Shown in pieces: positions 1 to 9,440 of a stretch of DNA of 64,000 bases; position 1 is the stretch's first letter; each line of letters opens with the position of its first letter. The DNA is from Haloferax sp. Atlit-12N (GTDB lineage: Archaea; Halobacteriota; Halobacteria; Halobacteriales; Haloferacaceae): assembly GCF_003383095.1 (NCBI RefSeq), contig NZ_PSYW01000003.1, forward strand, positions 124,001-188,000, given 5' to 3'. Under the pieces are notes generated by a model. It was given only the letters and a program-made list of their open reading frames with translations, did no database searches and was not told the DNA's origin. A program made the translations under genes and the position numbers.

Positions 1-145
1 CTCGATGACCGTCCTCGACGCCCCGACCGGGAATACGCAACAGGAACTAATCGGAGGCAAACGCCAACGCTTCGACATCGGCCCGAGCGTCGCCGGGGGC
101 GGCGTCTACTTCGCCGGCCGGAGCGCCATCGTTCGGCTGAGTTAG
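1..145 (+). CDS. C-terminal fragment of a probable beta-propeller (PQQ-like) protein, cut by window start
   Basis: An open frame enters from the left edge and stops with TAG at 143-145, giving 47 residues. The tail contains a GGGVYFAGRSAIVRLS-like strand pattern. This resembles the end of the PQQ-type propeller protein encoded at 3781-5010, whose tail includes SEIYFAGMGRAPGVFRV. I therefore infer a related outer-surface repeat protein. The start, signal peptide and repeat number lie outside the window, so function is not determinable here. Confidence 0.5.
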   Translation, partial: SMTVLDAPTGNTQQELIGGKRQRFDIGPSVAGGGVYFAGRSAIVRLS

Positions 146-362
146 GGCGTTCGTCGTCGGGGTCGGTGAGGACGAGACTCCCGCCCTGTGCCCGAACCAG
201 TCACGCGTGAGTTAGATGATTACAGGGGTACACGTGTAATCACGATTTCGGGGAGATAGCCCGTCTCGTGCCCGCCTACACTCAGTTTTCGTGCCGGTGA
301 GCGGACGGGTGAGAAGACCTGTCAACCAAACTTTCTTTGCTCGATGTGGAGACGTGACCAGT

Positions 363-1229
363 ATGGCAGCCCTCCAAGCCATCGGCACAGCCGCCGGCTC
401 TCTCAGGCGGAACCCGATACTGTTCGTCGTCGCCGCAGCGTTCAGCCTCGTCCAACTCCCGTCGATGTTCGCGCAGGCGGTCAGCCCGGTCATCGGAAGC
501 ATCATCTCGCTGGGGTTCAGCGGCCTCACCGTGTTCGTCGTCCCGTTCTTCCTCGGCGGCGTCCTCGGCATGGCCAACGAGGCCATCGACGGTCGAACCT
601 CGCTCGGCACGCTCGTCAGCGAGGGGAAGTCGAACTACGTCTCGCTGCTCGCGGTCTACTTCGGCCTCCTTGCCGTCAACCTCGTGTTGGCGTTCGTCGG
701 CGTCTTCGCGACGCTGTTCTTGGGCCTCCTCGTCATCGGCAGTAGCACCCAGCCGGGGACCGCCACGCTCGCGGTTCTGGGCATCATCGTCCTCGCCGTG
801 ACCCTCACCTACCTCGCCGTGGTGTTCGTCTCGCAGTTCTTCGGCCACGCCATCGTCATCGACGACCTCGGCGCGGTCGACGGCATCAAGCGCAGCATCT
901 CATGCGTCAGGAACAACCTCGTGTCGGTGTTCGGTTACTCCATCATCGTCGGCCTCGGCGGCCTTCTGGCCGGCATGGTCGGCGGCGTGGCCTCACTCCT
1001 TCTCACCCCGTCGCTCCAGCATCAGGGGGCGGCGGTGGCCGGGTCGGGAACCGGCGCGACCGCCGCGTCGGCGTTTTCGAGTCTCCCGGCGGTCGGCGTC
1101 GTCGGCATGGTCGCCATCGCGGTCGGACTCGTGCTCGTCAGCGGTCTCGTCGGTGGTTTCTTCGCCGCCTACTCGACCGCATTCTACCGGTCGATTCGAC
1201 CGGCGAACTCCGAGGGAGTAAGCGCCTGA
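363..1229 (+). CDS. Multi-pass membrane protein of the haloarchaeal DUF7847 type
   Basis: The protein has 288 residues and is very hydrophobic, with about six membrane segments. It opens MAALQAIGTAAGSLRRNP, continues with alternating hydrophobic blocks, and ends in a short polar tail. The frame stays open upstream to a GTG at 291, but the ATG at 363 matches the typical family start and removes a basic, unlikely leader. The family is common in haloarchaea and its function is not established. It lies 86 bases before an ABC ATPase gene on the same strand, so it may belong to that transport unit, but nothing in the sequence proves this. Confidence 0.7.
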   Translation: MAALQAIGTAAGSLRRNPILFVVAAAFSLVQLPSMFAQAVSPVIGSIISLGFSGLTVFVVPFFLGGVLGMANEAIDGRTSLGTLVSEGKSNYVSLLAVYFGLLAVNLVLAFVGVFATLFLGLLVIGSSTQPGTATLAVLGIIVLAVTLTYLAVVFVSQFFGHAIVIDDLGAVDGIKRSISCVRNNLVSVFGYSIIVGLGGLLAGMVGGVASLLLTPSLQHQGAAVAGSGTGATAASAFSSLPAVGVVGMVAIAVGLVLVSGLVGGFFAAYSTAFYRSIRPANSEGVSA

Positions 1230-1315
1230 CGCCGCCGCGAACCACCGCCATTTCTGTCGGTCGTGTATCAATTCGCAACCGTTAGGCGTCCGGGGGGCGA
1301 AACGCGGGCCGTCCC

Positions 1316-2092
1316 ATGCCCTCCACCAACGCGGACGTCGCCATCGAAGCGACTGACCTCAGGAAGTCCTACGGTTCCGAGGTCGCGCTCGACGACGTCT
1401 CGCTGTCGATTCCGAGCGGAACGGTGTACGGATTCCTCGGGCCGAACGGCGCGGGGAAGACGACGACGATGCGCATCCTGACGGGGCTCTCACAGCCCAC
1501 CTCGGGGTCGGTCCGTATCTGTGGACTCGACGTGAGCGACCGTAGGAAACTCGCGCCGCACGTCGGCTACCTCCCGGAGACGCCGCCGCTGTACGACGAG
1601 TTCAGCGCCCGCGAGCAGCTCGACTACGTCGCCGACCTGCGCGACATCCCGTCGGAGACCGCCGAGGCACGCATCGACGACCTGCTCGACCAGTTCGGTC
1701 TCGTCGGCGACGCGAACAAGCGCATCGGCACGTACTCGAAGGGGATGAAACAGAAGACCGCGTTCATCCAGAGCGTGCTCCACGAACCGGACGTGCTGTT
1801 TCTCGACGAGCCGACCTCCGGACTCGACCCCCGCGCGGCGAGACAGATTCGGACCTCCATCGGCGACGTAGCCGACTCGGGGGCGACGGTCTTCCTCTCG
1901 ACGCACATCCTCCCCGTAGTCGAGGCCGTCGCCGACGAGGTCGGCGTCCTGTTCGACGGTCGCGTCGTCGCCGAGGGGACGCCCGACGAGGTGAAATCGC
2001 GCGCCCAGACGGGCGGCGAGGGCTCGCTCGAAGACGCGTTCCTCGCGGTCACGAGCGACGAGACGCAACTGTCGGGTGTCGCCGACGAATGA
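1316..2092 (+). CDS. ABC transporter ATP-binding protein (ABC-2 export type)
   Basis: The 258-residue protein is a single nucleotide-binding domain that would energise the adjacent membrane permease. Walker A is GPNGAGKTT near residue 42. The signature loop is degenerate (YSKGMKQK instead of LSGGQ), which is common in this export subfamily. Walker B is DVLFLDEPTSGLDP, followed by a switch histidine in STHI. The stop codon overlaps the start of the permease gene (ATGA), so the two are translationally coupled. The substrate is unknown; relatives export drugs, lipids or peptides. Confidence 0.9.
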   Translation: MPSTNADVAIEATDLRKSYGSEVALDDVSLSIPSGTVYGFLGPNGAGKTTTMRILTGLSQPTSGSVRICGLDVSDRRKLAPHVGYLPETPPLYDEFSAREQLDYVADLRDIPSETAEARIDDLLDQFGLVGDANKRIGTYSKGMKQKTAFIQSVLHEPDVLFLDEPTSGLDPRAARQIRTSIGDVADSGATVFLSTHILPVVEAVADEVGVLFDGRVVAEGTPDEVKSRAQTGGEGSLEDAFLAVTSDETQLSGVADE

Positions 2093-3717
2093 GCCTCCGA
2101 CGAGACGTTCGCCACGGCCTGCGAATCGGGCGCGCCGAGTTCGTGCGGAGTCTCCGGGGGTACGCCTCCGAGACGCGCCGAATCATCGGCCTCCTGTTGC
2201 TCTTGCTGTTCTTCGGTGGCACCCTCCTGTTTTCGCTCCCAGCCGTCTACGTCGTCGGCCGGGGCGCGCAGTCCGTGACCGAGATTCCCTTCTTCGACCT
2301 CGTCGCCACCGCGATACCGGTGGGGCTCACGCTCCTCGCGGCGTTCCGAACGCTCGAACGCATCGGCCGCGTCGAAAACGAGTCGCTCGTGCTCACGACG
2401 GTTCATCCGCGGGCCGTCGTCATCGGGCTTATCACCGCCGAAATCGGTCGGATTGGTCTCTGGTTCGGACTCCCGCTGGCAGTCGTCGCCGCGACGTTCA
2501 CGGCCGGTCTCGGCGCGCCGTCGCTGTTGCTCACGGCGGCCGTCGTCGCGGCCCCGCTGGCGTGCTGTACGACCGTCTGGGGCTACGCGGTCGGCGTCGC
2601 CGTGCTTCGCGGGTTCAAGCGCCTGCCCGGCGTCCGGCGCACGCTCAAGGTCGTCGGCTTCGTCGCGATGGTGGGACTCGTCCTCGTCTCGCAGTCGTTC
2701 GGTCGGTTGCTGGCCGAGGGGTTGCTCCCGCTCGAGTGGCTGGCGGCGACGCTGACGTTCGGGCCGCTCGCAGACTACCTCGCGTTCGCATTCGTCGGGA
2801 CCCCGCTCGCCCGACCGTTCTCGGCGGCCGCCATCGTCACCTTCGTGGCTATCGTCGCACTCACGCCCGTCGGCCTCGTCGTCGCCACCCGGCAGGCGAG
2901 CGCCCTCTGGTTCACCGACCGCACGAGCGGAAGCGACCGAGTCTCGTCGGTGCCGAGCGCGAAGGCTGATAGCTCGTCCGGCGGCTTCTCGACGCCGAAA
3001 CCGCTCGCAGGGACGAACGGGGGCCACGTCGCGTGGGGCCTGCTCGTCCGCGGCGTCCGCCACCCGCAGAAGTTCACGCACCTCGTGATGCTGGTATTCT
3101 TCCTCGGCCCGCTCGGGACGACCATCGTCCAGTCCTCGGCCGACGGCCTCGGCCCGCTGCTCGCCGCGAGCGGGGCCGGCCTAGGAACCTACCTCGCGGG
3201 CGCGACGTTCGGCCTCAACCCCATCGGCGACGACCACCCGCAGTTTCCGATGTTGCTGTTGACTCCGACCGCGCCCCGGACGCTGGTCCGCGGTCGCGTG
3301 CTCGCCGGCGTGATTCTCGGCGTTCCGGTCGCCACGGCGCTCCCGCTGGCGACTGTCGCCCTCGGCACGTCGCCGCTGTCCGCGGTCGGGTTCGCGTTCG
3401 TCGGCGTCCTCATGTGCGTCGCCGCGGCGGCCTTCTCGGTCGGCATCGGCGCGGCGTACCCGATATACGAGGAACGCGAGTTCTGGGGCACGACGACCGT
3501 CGTTCCCTCGACGCTCGTGCTGATGGCGTTCATGTTCGTCGTCGGCCCCGGTACCGTCATCGGCCTCGTCGCCACGTGGTTCGGCGTGACCGGTCACCTC
3601 TCCGCGACGCCGCTTCTCGCCGCCGGACTCGGGCTGTACCTCGTGGTGACCGTCGGCGTCACCTACGGCTCGTACCGGTACGCGGTTCGACGGTACCGGA
3701 CGTACACGTTCGAGTGA
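2089..3717 (+). CDS. ABC transporter permease, large membrane subunit
   Basis: The protein has 542 residues and about twelve hydrophobic segments in two halves. They are separated by a polar stretch near residues 280-300 that is rich in Ser, Asp and Arg. It overlaps the preceding ATPase gene by four bases and almost certainly forms the membrane part of that exporter. The two-halved layout suggests an internally duplicated or fused permease. The halves do not show the binding-protein-dependent EAA loop, so export rather than import is more likely. No substrate can be named. Confidence 0.8.
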   Translation: MSLRRDVRHGLRIGRAEFVRSLRGYASETRRIIGLLLLLLFFGGTLLFSLPAVYVVGRGAQSVTEIPFFDLVATAIPVGLTLLAAFRTLERIGRVENESLVLTTVHPRAVVIGLITAEIGRIGLWFGLPLAVVAATFTAGLGAPSLLLTAAVVAAPLACCTTVWGYAVGVAVLRGFKRLPGVRRTLKVVGFVAMVGLVLVSQSFGRLLAEGLLPLEWLAATLTFGPLADYLAFAFVGTPLARPFSAAAIVTFVAIVALTPVGLVVATRQASALWFTDRTSGSDRVSSVPSAKADSSSGGFSTPKPLAGTNGGHVAWGLLVRGVRHPQKFTHLVMLVFFLGPLGTTIVQSSADGLGPLLAASGAGLGTYLAGATFGLNPIGDDHPQFPMLLLTPTAPRTLVRGRVLAGVILGVPVATALPLATVALGTSPLSAVGFAFVGVLMCVAAAAFSVGIGAAYPIYEEREFWGTTTVVPSTLVLMAFMFVVGPGTVIGLVATWFGVTGHLSATPLLAAGLGLYLVVTVGVTYGSYRYAVRRYRTYTFE

Positions 3718-3780
3718 CGACGAGCGCGTCGTTCGGGCGCGAAACTCGGCGTCCGCAACTCCTGTGACGGCCCGCTGGCG

Positions 3781-5010
3781 TCAGTCCGCCACGCGGAACA
3801 CGCCGGGGGCACGTCCCATTCCGGCGAAGTAAATCTCGGAACCGCGGACCGACAGGCCGCCAGTAGGCCGCGTGTCGAGCGCCTTCGACCACAGTTCATC
3901 GCTGGACGCCGCCGAAATCGCGTAGAGGCGGTCGTCGCTCGCCACGAATCGGGTGTCGCCCGCGACGACCGGCGGTCGGGGGAACGTATCCGCATCGAGC
4001 GACAGCGTCCACTTCGTCGCACCGTCAGCCACGTCGAACGCGGCGAGACTCCCCCGCGAGGTCTGGACGTGGAGCGTGTCGCCCGCGACGGCGGTCCGTG
4101 GGCTGCCGTTCTCCGGGAGCGGGATTGACGCCCGCCACTGCGTCGACCCGTCTTCGAGGGCGAGGGCGAACACGTTCCCGCGGTGGGCGTTGTAGTACAG
4201 GTGAGAGCCGCCTACCGCGAGCGGGACGCCGCTCTGCGGGAGATCCTCGCGTCGCCACCGCTCCTCACCGGTTGCGGCGTCGACTGCGGCGACGCCGGTC
4301 TGCTCGTGGTCGACGCCGATTGGCGTGTAGACGACGCCGTCACGGGCGACGAGTCCGGGAGACGCCTCGCCGGCGTCGTAGCTCCATTGCTCTTTTCCGG
4401 TCACCGGGTCGCGCCCGAAGACGGTCGAACCGCCGCCGTCGACGAGCACACCCGCTGCGAGTACCGGCGCGTTCCCGGAGGTCCCGTAGCCACCGTTTCT
4501 CGTCCGCCAGCACCGCTCGCCAGTCCGGGCGTCGTAGGCCGCGACGAACTCGGCGGTCGAGACGAACATCGCGTCCCCGGCGAGCGTGGGCGTGGACTTG
4601 CCGTGCGCGTAATCGACGGTCCACGCGTCGTCGGACTCGGCGGGAGCGGTCTCGGAATCGAGGTCGAGCGCGCGGTAGACGCCGTCCTCCCCGTCGCCGT
4701 CGCTGTGGCCGAGCACGCCCCGCCCGTCGGCGAGCGCGACCGAGGTGGCGAGCGCGGCGTCGCCCGACGCGATTCGCTCGATGCTCGCGTCCGCCGACGG
4801 ACCAGAGTCGGTGGTGTAACCGGTGTTGGCGAAGTCGTGCTGGTACGTCGGCCACGCGCCAGTCACGTCGCCGACCGGCGCGTCGCGTCGGTAGTCGCGC
4901 TCGACATCGAGGGCACCGATTGCGCGGGCGACACAACCTGAGAGCGATGCGAGAGCGGTCGCACCGCCGGCCGCGAGGACGGCTCTGCGCGTCTGCATGT
5001 TGGAGGGCAT
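3781..5010 (-). CDS. Exported PQQ-like beta-propeller repeat lipoprotein
   Basis: The 409-residue protein begins with a twin-arginine style leader (QTRRAV) and a hydrophobic stretch ending in the lipobox LSGC near residue 28. It is probably exported by Tat and lipid-anchored. The rest is a series of about seven blade-like repeats with the pattern G-x-x-x-A-x-D-x-x-T-G-x-x-x-W, for example DARTGERCW and DAATGEERW, typical of PQQ-type propellers (BamB-like). No PQQ-binding catalytic residues are evident, so a scaffold or binding role is more likely than alcohol dehydrogenase activity. A second in-frame ATG lies four codons downstream (4998) and is equally plausible as a start. Confidence 0.8.
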   Translation of the reverse strand: MPSNMQTRRAVLAAGGATALASLSGCVARAIGALDVERDYRRDAPVGDVTGAWPTYQHDFANTGYTTDSGPSADASIERIASGDAALATSVALADGRGVLGHSDGDGEDGVYRALDLDSETAPAESDDAWTVDYAHGKSTPTLAGDAMFVSTAEFVAAYDARTGERCWRTRNGGYGTSGNAPVLAAGVLVDGGGSTVFGRDPVTGKEQWSYDAGEASPGLVARDGVVYTPIGVDHEQTGVAAVDAATGEERWRREDLPQSGVPLAVGGSHLYYNAHRGNVFALALEDGSTQWRASIPLPENGSPRTAVAGDTLHVQTSRGSLAAFDVADGATKWTLSLDADTFPRPPVVAGDTRFVASDDRLYAISAASSDELWSKALDTRPTGGLSVRGSEIYFAGMGRAPGVFRVAD

Positions 5011-5073
5011 ACATGTTTGTGTCCCGGTGCTACCGTACTAACAGTTTCCCCGGCCGCATCCCGACGACTCGCC

Positions 5074-5937
5074 CTACCGGTTTTCCACGAGCGCGTCGAC
5101 CGGGTTGTCGAGAGCGAAATCGACGTTCTCGGAGGGGTCGCCGGTCCGGGCTTCGAGGTCCGAGACGACCGACTCGGCGCGGTGTCGGAACGCGCGGAGC
5201 GTCTGTCTGCCCTCCTCCGTGAGTTCGAGGTAGCGACGGGTTCCGCGCTGGGTGACGGTGACGTAGCCCTGATGTTCGAGCGTCGCGGTGACGCGGTTGT
5301 CGAGGACGTTGTAGTCGCCGGTGACGGGTTCGTAGTCGGCCGCCTCGCCGTCGACGCGGCCGCGCATGAACTCGAGGCCGTAACGGGCCGCTTCGGTGAT
5401 GAGCGTCTTCTTTTTCGCGTGTTTGGCGTCGGTGTCGTGGGCCTCGATGATGGCGAGCGCGGCGACTTGGTCCGGGGAGGGCGAGTCGATTTGGTAGGTC
5501 GTCAGGAGCGACGCCTGTGCGAACCCCTCCGTGACCGGTTCGTCGAGGCCGTGCGGCCGGACCTCCGGGTCGACGACATACGGTTCGGCGTCAGTGCGTT
5601 CGTCCATGCAGGCCATCGTCGCGCCGACAGCAGCGCGCTTTGTACCGGCGGTGACGTTGACGCGGACGAAGTCGTCGGGGTGCCAGTCGGCGATGGTCGT
5701 AATCGCGCCCATCACCTCGTACATGTCGAAGAGGTCGAGATACTCGACGTCGGGTGGGGTGCCGACAACGTCGGCGATTCGGTCGACGACCGCATCGTGG
5801 TAGGTCGGGCGCTCGACCGCGGGGTCCTCGTGTTCGAGGAGGTAGACCTTGTCCGGTCGGTCGTCCTCGATGGGACCGACGATGCGGTCGTGTTCGCGCC
5901 ACAGGGGGACGATGTGAACGCGGAGGTGTCGTTTCAT
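5074..5937 (-). CDS. DUF6293 / HFX_2341-family regulator with winged helix
   Basis: The protein has 287 residues. The first 150 or so are a Rossmann-like ligand-binding domain with an opening beta strand (MKRHLRVHIVPLW), a NVTAGTKRAAVGA loop and an ACMDE segment. This organisation recalls the CARF domains of Csa3-type regulators. The C-terminal part (around 200-265) is a winged helix with a typical LEHQGYVTVTQRGTRRYLELTEEG hairpin. The family is widespread in haloarchaea and inferred to bind a small nucleotide or other ligand and DNA. No CRISPR array or cas gene is in the window, so there is no support for a CRISPR role. Confidence 0.8.
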   Translation of the reverse strand: MKRHLRVHIVPLWREHDRIVGPIEDDRPDKVYLLEHEDPAVERPTYHDAVVDRIADVVGTPPDVEYLDLFDMYEVMGAITTIADWHPDDFVRVNVTAGTKRAAVGATMACMDERTDAEPYVVDPEVRPHGLDEPVTEGFAQASLLTTYQIDSPSPDQVAALAIIEAHDTDAKHAKKKTLITEAARYGLEFMRGRVDGEAADYEPVTGDYNVLDNRVTATLEHQGYVTVTQRGTRRYLELTEEGRQTLRAFRHRAESVVSDLEARTGDPSENVDFALDNPVDALVENR

Positions 5938-6499
5938 TTGTCACTCTCGGCCACGACCGCCCGTGTCGAAAGTCATTCGATTAGGATATTCTGCCGTGAG
6001 TGAACGATAGAACGTCCATAAACGTCGAATCGCGAGAAACACACGGTACTCATGCTACTCACGTAACTTACGGTAGTTACCGAGGAACCGCCAATATGGG
6101 TTACCGACTACGAATAGTTGCCGCCGGCCGCGGTCCAACGGACCGGCGGTTGCGACCCGCCGACGGCGGCGCGACCAGCGGTCCCCGGTCGCGCCCCCGC
6201 GGCGGAACCCGCGTCGGCGGACGACCCCCGGAACCCTCGTTCGGTGCGCTCGGGGCGTCGGCCAGTCCGCCGACACGCGCCCTCCAGCCCCCCTCGCTTC
6301 GGCCCTCCACCGCCGGCCGACGCCCTGACAGCACCGGCTTTTCTTTCTCCGAATCACCACTCGTCACCCGACGAGCGCGACGCTCTCGAATCACAGCAGG
6401 CGCACGAAAAAGTGACCGAGTGCCCGCACCGCGAATCGCTCGGTCTGGTTCAGTTCGGTTTAGTTCGGCTCAGTTCGCTCCGGGCCGGACCAGGCCAGT
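5938..6499. other. Non-coding stretch between DUF6293 and PPC genes
   Basis: No reading frame here has a recognisable domain. The part around 6110-6330 is extremely G+C-rich, which makes long spurious frames on both strands. Around 6000-6110 the DNA is more AT-rich and includes an inverted repeat at 6063-6080. At 6440-6480 there is a run of short near-repeats of GTTCGGTTYAGTTCGGCTCAG. I see no tRNA or transposon. Confidence 0.5.
6063..6080. promoter_or_regulatory. Inverted repeat GTAACT-N6-AGTTAC
   Basis: Two perfect six-base arms flank a six-base spacer upstream of the minus-strand DUF6293 gene, about 125 bases before its start. The size suits a dimeric winged-helix regulator. It is a candidate autoregulatory site, supported only by symmetry and location. 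Confidence 0.35.
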
Positions 6500-6907
6500 T
6501 CAGATGTCGAACACGTCGAGACCGGTCTGTTCGTCGAGGTGGTGGGTCAGCGGCGTCTCGCCGAGGTGGATGACGACCTCGAACGTCCCGGAGACCCGCG
6601 CGCCGGAGCAGTGGCCGCCGAGCGTCTCGAAGTCGCGCGTACCGACCTGGATGTGCGTGTGAATCTTGTCGGGGCCGATGTTGCCGAGGAAGCTCGTCAC
6701 CTCGAACTGGCCCGTGAACTCCTCTTCGAGGTACTCCTGGTCGCCCACGTCGTAGTGGCCGAGTGTGACGGAATCGACCGCGCCGATACCCGTGAGAAAG
6801 CCGTGTTCGATGTCGAACTCGTCGCGCACCGTCGCGAGCGAGTCGAGGACCTGTTCGCCGGGGTCCAGCCTGACGACGACCGTGTCGTCTTCTTTGACGT
6901 AGTCCAT
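6500..6907 (-). CDS. PPC (DUF296) domain DNA-binding-type protein
   Basis: The 135-residue protein spans a complete PPC/DUF296 domain, known from plant AT-hook proteins and from stand-alone archaeal and bacterial proteins. The domain core is visible: a strand-rich start (VVVRLDPGEQVLDSL), the GFLTGIGAVDSVTLGHYD segment, and the histidine-rich HTHIQVG and GGHCSGARVSGTFEVVIH strands. Prokaryotic members are trimeric; their role (DNA binding or a ligand or metal function) is unsettled. It stands alone with non-coding DNA on both sides. Confidence 0.85.
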   Translation of the reverse strand: MDYVKEDDTVVVRLDPGEQVLDSLATVRDEFDIEHGFLTGIGAVDSVTLGHYDVGDQEYLEEEFTGQFEVTSFLGNIGPDKIHTHIQVGTRDFETLGGHCSGARVSGTFEVVIHLGETPLTHHLDEQTGLDVFDI

Positions 6908-7544
6908 AGTTGTGCCCGAGCGTCCGGTACAGCGCCGGCGGCGTAATATGTTGTGAAAGGCTCAACGTTGCGGGACGACCGACGGAATTAAATTATAAAT
7001 TCTTTGAGATTTCGATGAGACAATCAATTTCAATATGTGTTTTTCATGAGTCCTCTCGTCCGGCATCCCAATCGACCGATTTCGCATCGACCAGATGACT
7101 GCGGCTTCGTCCCCTATTCGCCGGATCTCTCCGGTCTCACACCTGTTATCGACGGCTTGGTTCTCGGATAGCAGATTCAGTCGGCAGTCATCGTCGAAAC
7201 AGCAGACTACCGCCGACCACCGCGGACACGGGAACTCAGTTCGACCGCAGTCGTCCGGTCGCCACCTCGATACACAGGACGTTGAGAGCGGTTCAGAAGC
7301 CGATACGGAGCGGTTCACTGTGTGCTCTCGCCAGGCCGCGCTACCACGACTAACGCGCGAGACGTGTCGGGGCCACCGGCGAGACGCACCGGACAGAGCC
7401 ACCGATGGCGAGTCGCGCGAAATCGTTCGAGTGAAGAACAATGATTACAGTATTCAAGTATGAATAGTATTCCGATATGTTTAGACACTCGCTCGACTCA
7501 GTCGGCGTGGTGCAGAGTTGTCCACGACCGCGTCGCACAACGCG
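6908..7544. other. Non-coding stretch upstream of PPC gene and downstream of SDR gene
   Basis: The composition is mixed, with an AT-rich part near 6985-7050. A minus-strand frame at 6962-7441 could encode 159 residues but lacks haloarchaeal acidity and any known motif, so I do not call it a gene. A 6-4-6 inverted repeat lies at 7451-7466. The stretch may be a remnant of older insertions at the edge of the catabolic cluster. Confidence 0.45.
7451..7466. promoter_or_regulatory. Inverted repeat TATTCA-AGTA-TGAATA
   Basis: A perfect 6-4-6 inverted repeat lies in AT-rich DNA about 80 bases past the end of the SDR gene. It could be a terminator stem for that minus-strand gene or a protein site. 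There is no clear T-run, so its role is open. Confidence 0.3.
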
Positions 7545-8270
7545 TCACCGGAGCATCGACCCGCCGTCGACCGTCAGCACCGTCCCCGTCATGTAGCCCG
7601 CGCCGTCGCAGAGGAACGCGACAACGTCGGCGACTTCCTCGGGCGTTCCGATGCGTTCGAGCGGGAGTTCGGCGGCGTACTCGGCGAGCGCCTCCTCGGT
7701 CCAGAGGTTCGACTCGGTGAGAAGCGACGTCTCGACGAGTCCCGGCGCGACGCAGTTGACGCGTACCTCGGGGCCGAGCTGTTTCGCCAGCCCCTTCGTC
7801 AACCCGAAGACGCCCGCTTTCGACGAGGAGTAGTGGACGCCGCCGGTGGCGCTCCCGCGGAGGCCGGCGACGCTCGACACGTTGACGATGGCACCCTCGC
7901 CGCGCTCGACCATACCCGGGGCGACGGCGCGAGCGACGACGTACTGGCCCTTGAGGTTCACGCCGAGGACTCGGTCCCACTCGTCGGGGTCGAGGTCCAC
8001 GAGGGAGATGGCCCGCGAGATACCCGCGTTGTTCACGAGCGCCGCCACGTCGGCGACCGATTCGACTGCCGCTACGGCGTCCGCGACCGCGTCGGGGTCA
8101 CGAACGTCGACCGCGAACTCGTGGACGCCTTCGTCGTCCCAGTCGATCTCGCCGGTCTCGATGTCGAAGCAGGCGACGTAGTCGTAGTCCGCTCGGAGCC
8201 GCTCGACAACCGCTCGCCCGATACCGCTGGACGCGCCGGTCACGATTGCCGCGCGCTGGTGGTCCGTCAT
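7545..8270 (-). CDS. Short-chain dehydrogenase/reductase (classical SDR, FabG-like)
   Basis: Starting at MTDHQRAAIVTGASSGIG the protein is 241 residues, the normal length for a classical SDR. It has the TGASSGIG cofactor loop, an NNAG motif, the catalytic Ser plus YxxxK (YSSSKAG), and a C-terminal MTGTVLTVDGG segment. The open frame extends upstream for 64 codons, but that part is basic and unlike the family, so the internal ATG is chosen. It sits at the end of the amide-type catabolic cluster, divergent from a luciferase-like gene. It probably oxidises or reduces an alcohol or ketone intermediate there; the substrate is unknown. Confidence 0.88.
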   Translation of the reverse strand: MTDHQRAAIVTGASSGIGRAVVERLRADYDYVACFDIETGEIDWDDEGVHEFAVDVRDPDAVADAVAAVESVADVAALVNNAGISRAISLVDLDPDEWDRVLGVNLKGQYVVARAVAPGMVERGEGAIVNVSSVAGLRGSATGGVHYSSSKAGVFGLTKGLAKQLGPEVRVNCVAPGLVETSLLTESNLWTEEALAEYAAELPLERIGTPEEVADVVAFLCDGAGYMTGTVLTVDGGSMLR

Positions 8271-8445
8271 GTGGGTCGAGACGGCCCGAACCGTAGTACG
8301 TGTTGGGGTGGCGGCGAGCGATACTGTCGTGGTCGAGAGTGGTGCGGGTGGTGCGATTGAGAGTAGCGAGTGTGGATGGCGCGAGCGACGCCGCCGAGGC
8401 GAGTGAAGTGGTAACTGTTTTCGTGGTCGCGCGTGAGCCGTTCGT

Positions 8446-9399
8446 ATGCAGTTCGCAGTCAACGTTCCGACCAGCGCCGGCGACTCCGTTCACTCCCAGT
8501 TGGCGTTCTGCGACGAGATTTCGTGGGACGCGCAGGTGGAGTTCGCCGTGGCGATGGAGGACCTCGGCTTCGACGGTGTCGCCGTCCCCGACCACGTCAT
8601 GACCGGCACCGGCCCCACGACGGAGTGCTTCGTCACGCTGGCCGCTATCGCCCGCGAGACGGAGGACGTGTACCTCTACCCGAAGACGGTGAACAACCAC
8701 TTCCGAAACCCCGCGCTCCTCGCCAAGCAGGCCGCCACGCTCGACGCCGTGAGCGACGGCCGACTGAAACTCGGCATGGGAGCCGGCTGGAAGGAGAGCG
8801 AGGCGCGGGCCTACGGCTACGACTGGCCGGACGCGCCGACTCGGCTCCGGATGCTGGAGGAGTCGATTCGGATGCTCAAGCGCCTGTGGACCGAGGAGAC
8901 GGTCAGCTTCGACGGCGACTACTACACCCTCGACGAGGCGATGTGCCAGCCCCACCCCGTCCAAGACCCGCACCCGCCCATCATGGTCGGCGGCGGCGGC
9001 GAGTCGTTCACGCTCCGAATCACCGCTCAGTTCGCCGACTCGTGGAACTTCTGGGGGCCGCCGGAAGTGATGCAACACAAACTGGACGTGCTGGAACGCC
9101 ACTGCGAGGGCTACGGCCGGCCGTTCGAGGAGATAGAGCGCTCGTGGTTCGCGCGGTGTCTGATACGCGAAGACGGGGCAGAACTCGACGCCCTGCTGGA
9201 TGAGCACTTCCCGCGGTTCAAGCTCGAGAACGTCGCCGACAGCGAGTACCCGCTCGTCGGCACGCCCGAACAGGTCCGCGAGCGACTGGAGACGTTCGCC
9301 GAGATGGGCTTCGACGAAGTCGTCGTGGAGTTCGTCGACTTTCCCGAGACGACGAGCGCCGAACTGTTCGCCGAGCGCGTCGCACCGGCGTTTCGATAA
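8446..9399 (+). CDS. Luciferase-like (LLM class) flavin- or F420-dependent oxidoreductase
   Basis: The 317-residue protein shows the TIM-barrel features of the bacterial luciferase superfamily: an opening strand, a GFDGVAVPDHV segment, the FRNPALLAKQAATLDAVSDGRL signature, GMGAGWKESEARAYG, a PHPVQDPHPPIMVGGGG ligand loop and a VGTPEQVRERL tail. Haloarchaeal members often use F420. It begins 175 bases from the divergent SDR gene, so both may share a control region, and it is followed by the deacetylase-like gene on the same strand. It may perform the oxidative step on the compound imported by the adjacent ABC system. A homologue is encoded at 26694-27722. Confidence 0.85.
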   Translation: MQFAVNVPTSAGDSVHSQLAFCDEISWDAQVEFAVAMEDLGFDGVAVPDHVMTGTGPTTECFVTLAAIARETEDVYLYPKTVNNHFRNPALLAKQAATLDAVSDGRLKLGMGAGWKESEARAYGYDWPDAPTRLRMLEESIRMLKRLWTEETVSFDGDYYTLDEAMCQPHPVQDPHPPIMVGGGGESFTLRITAQFADSWNFWGPPEVMQHKLDVLERHCEGYGRPFEEIERSWFARCLIREDGAELDALLDEHFPRFKLENVADSEYPLVGTPEQVRERLETFAEMGFDEVVVEFVDFPETTSAELFAERVAPAFR

Positions 9400-9440
9400 G
9401 TCGGGGCGGGGGACGGAGGTCCACGTCCGCCGAGTGAGGC

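Noticed and set aside
1624..3081. 485-residue minus-strand frame opposite the ABC ATPase/permease genes
   Set aside because: Arg/Glu/Asp repeats typical of antisense reading of G+C-rich haloarchaeal genes; the plus strand has full ABC motifs.
5074..5937. DUF6293 protein as a CRISPR regulator (Csa3)
   Set aside because: The layout is similar, but no cas gene or array lies in the window and the family is widespread outside CRISPR loci.
6962..7441. 159-residue minus-strand frame in the gap before the SDR gene
   Set aside because: Basic, cysteine- and serine-rich composition unlike the neighbours, no homology recognised, no promoter at the right distance.
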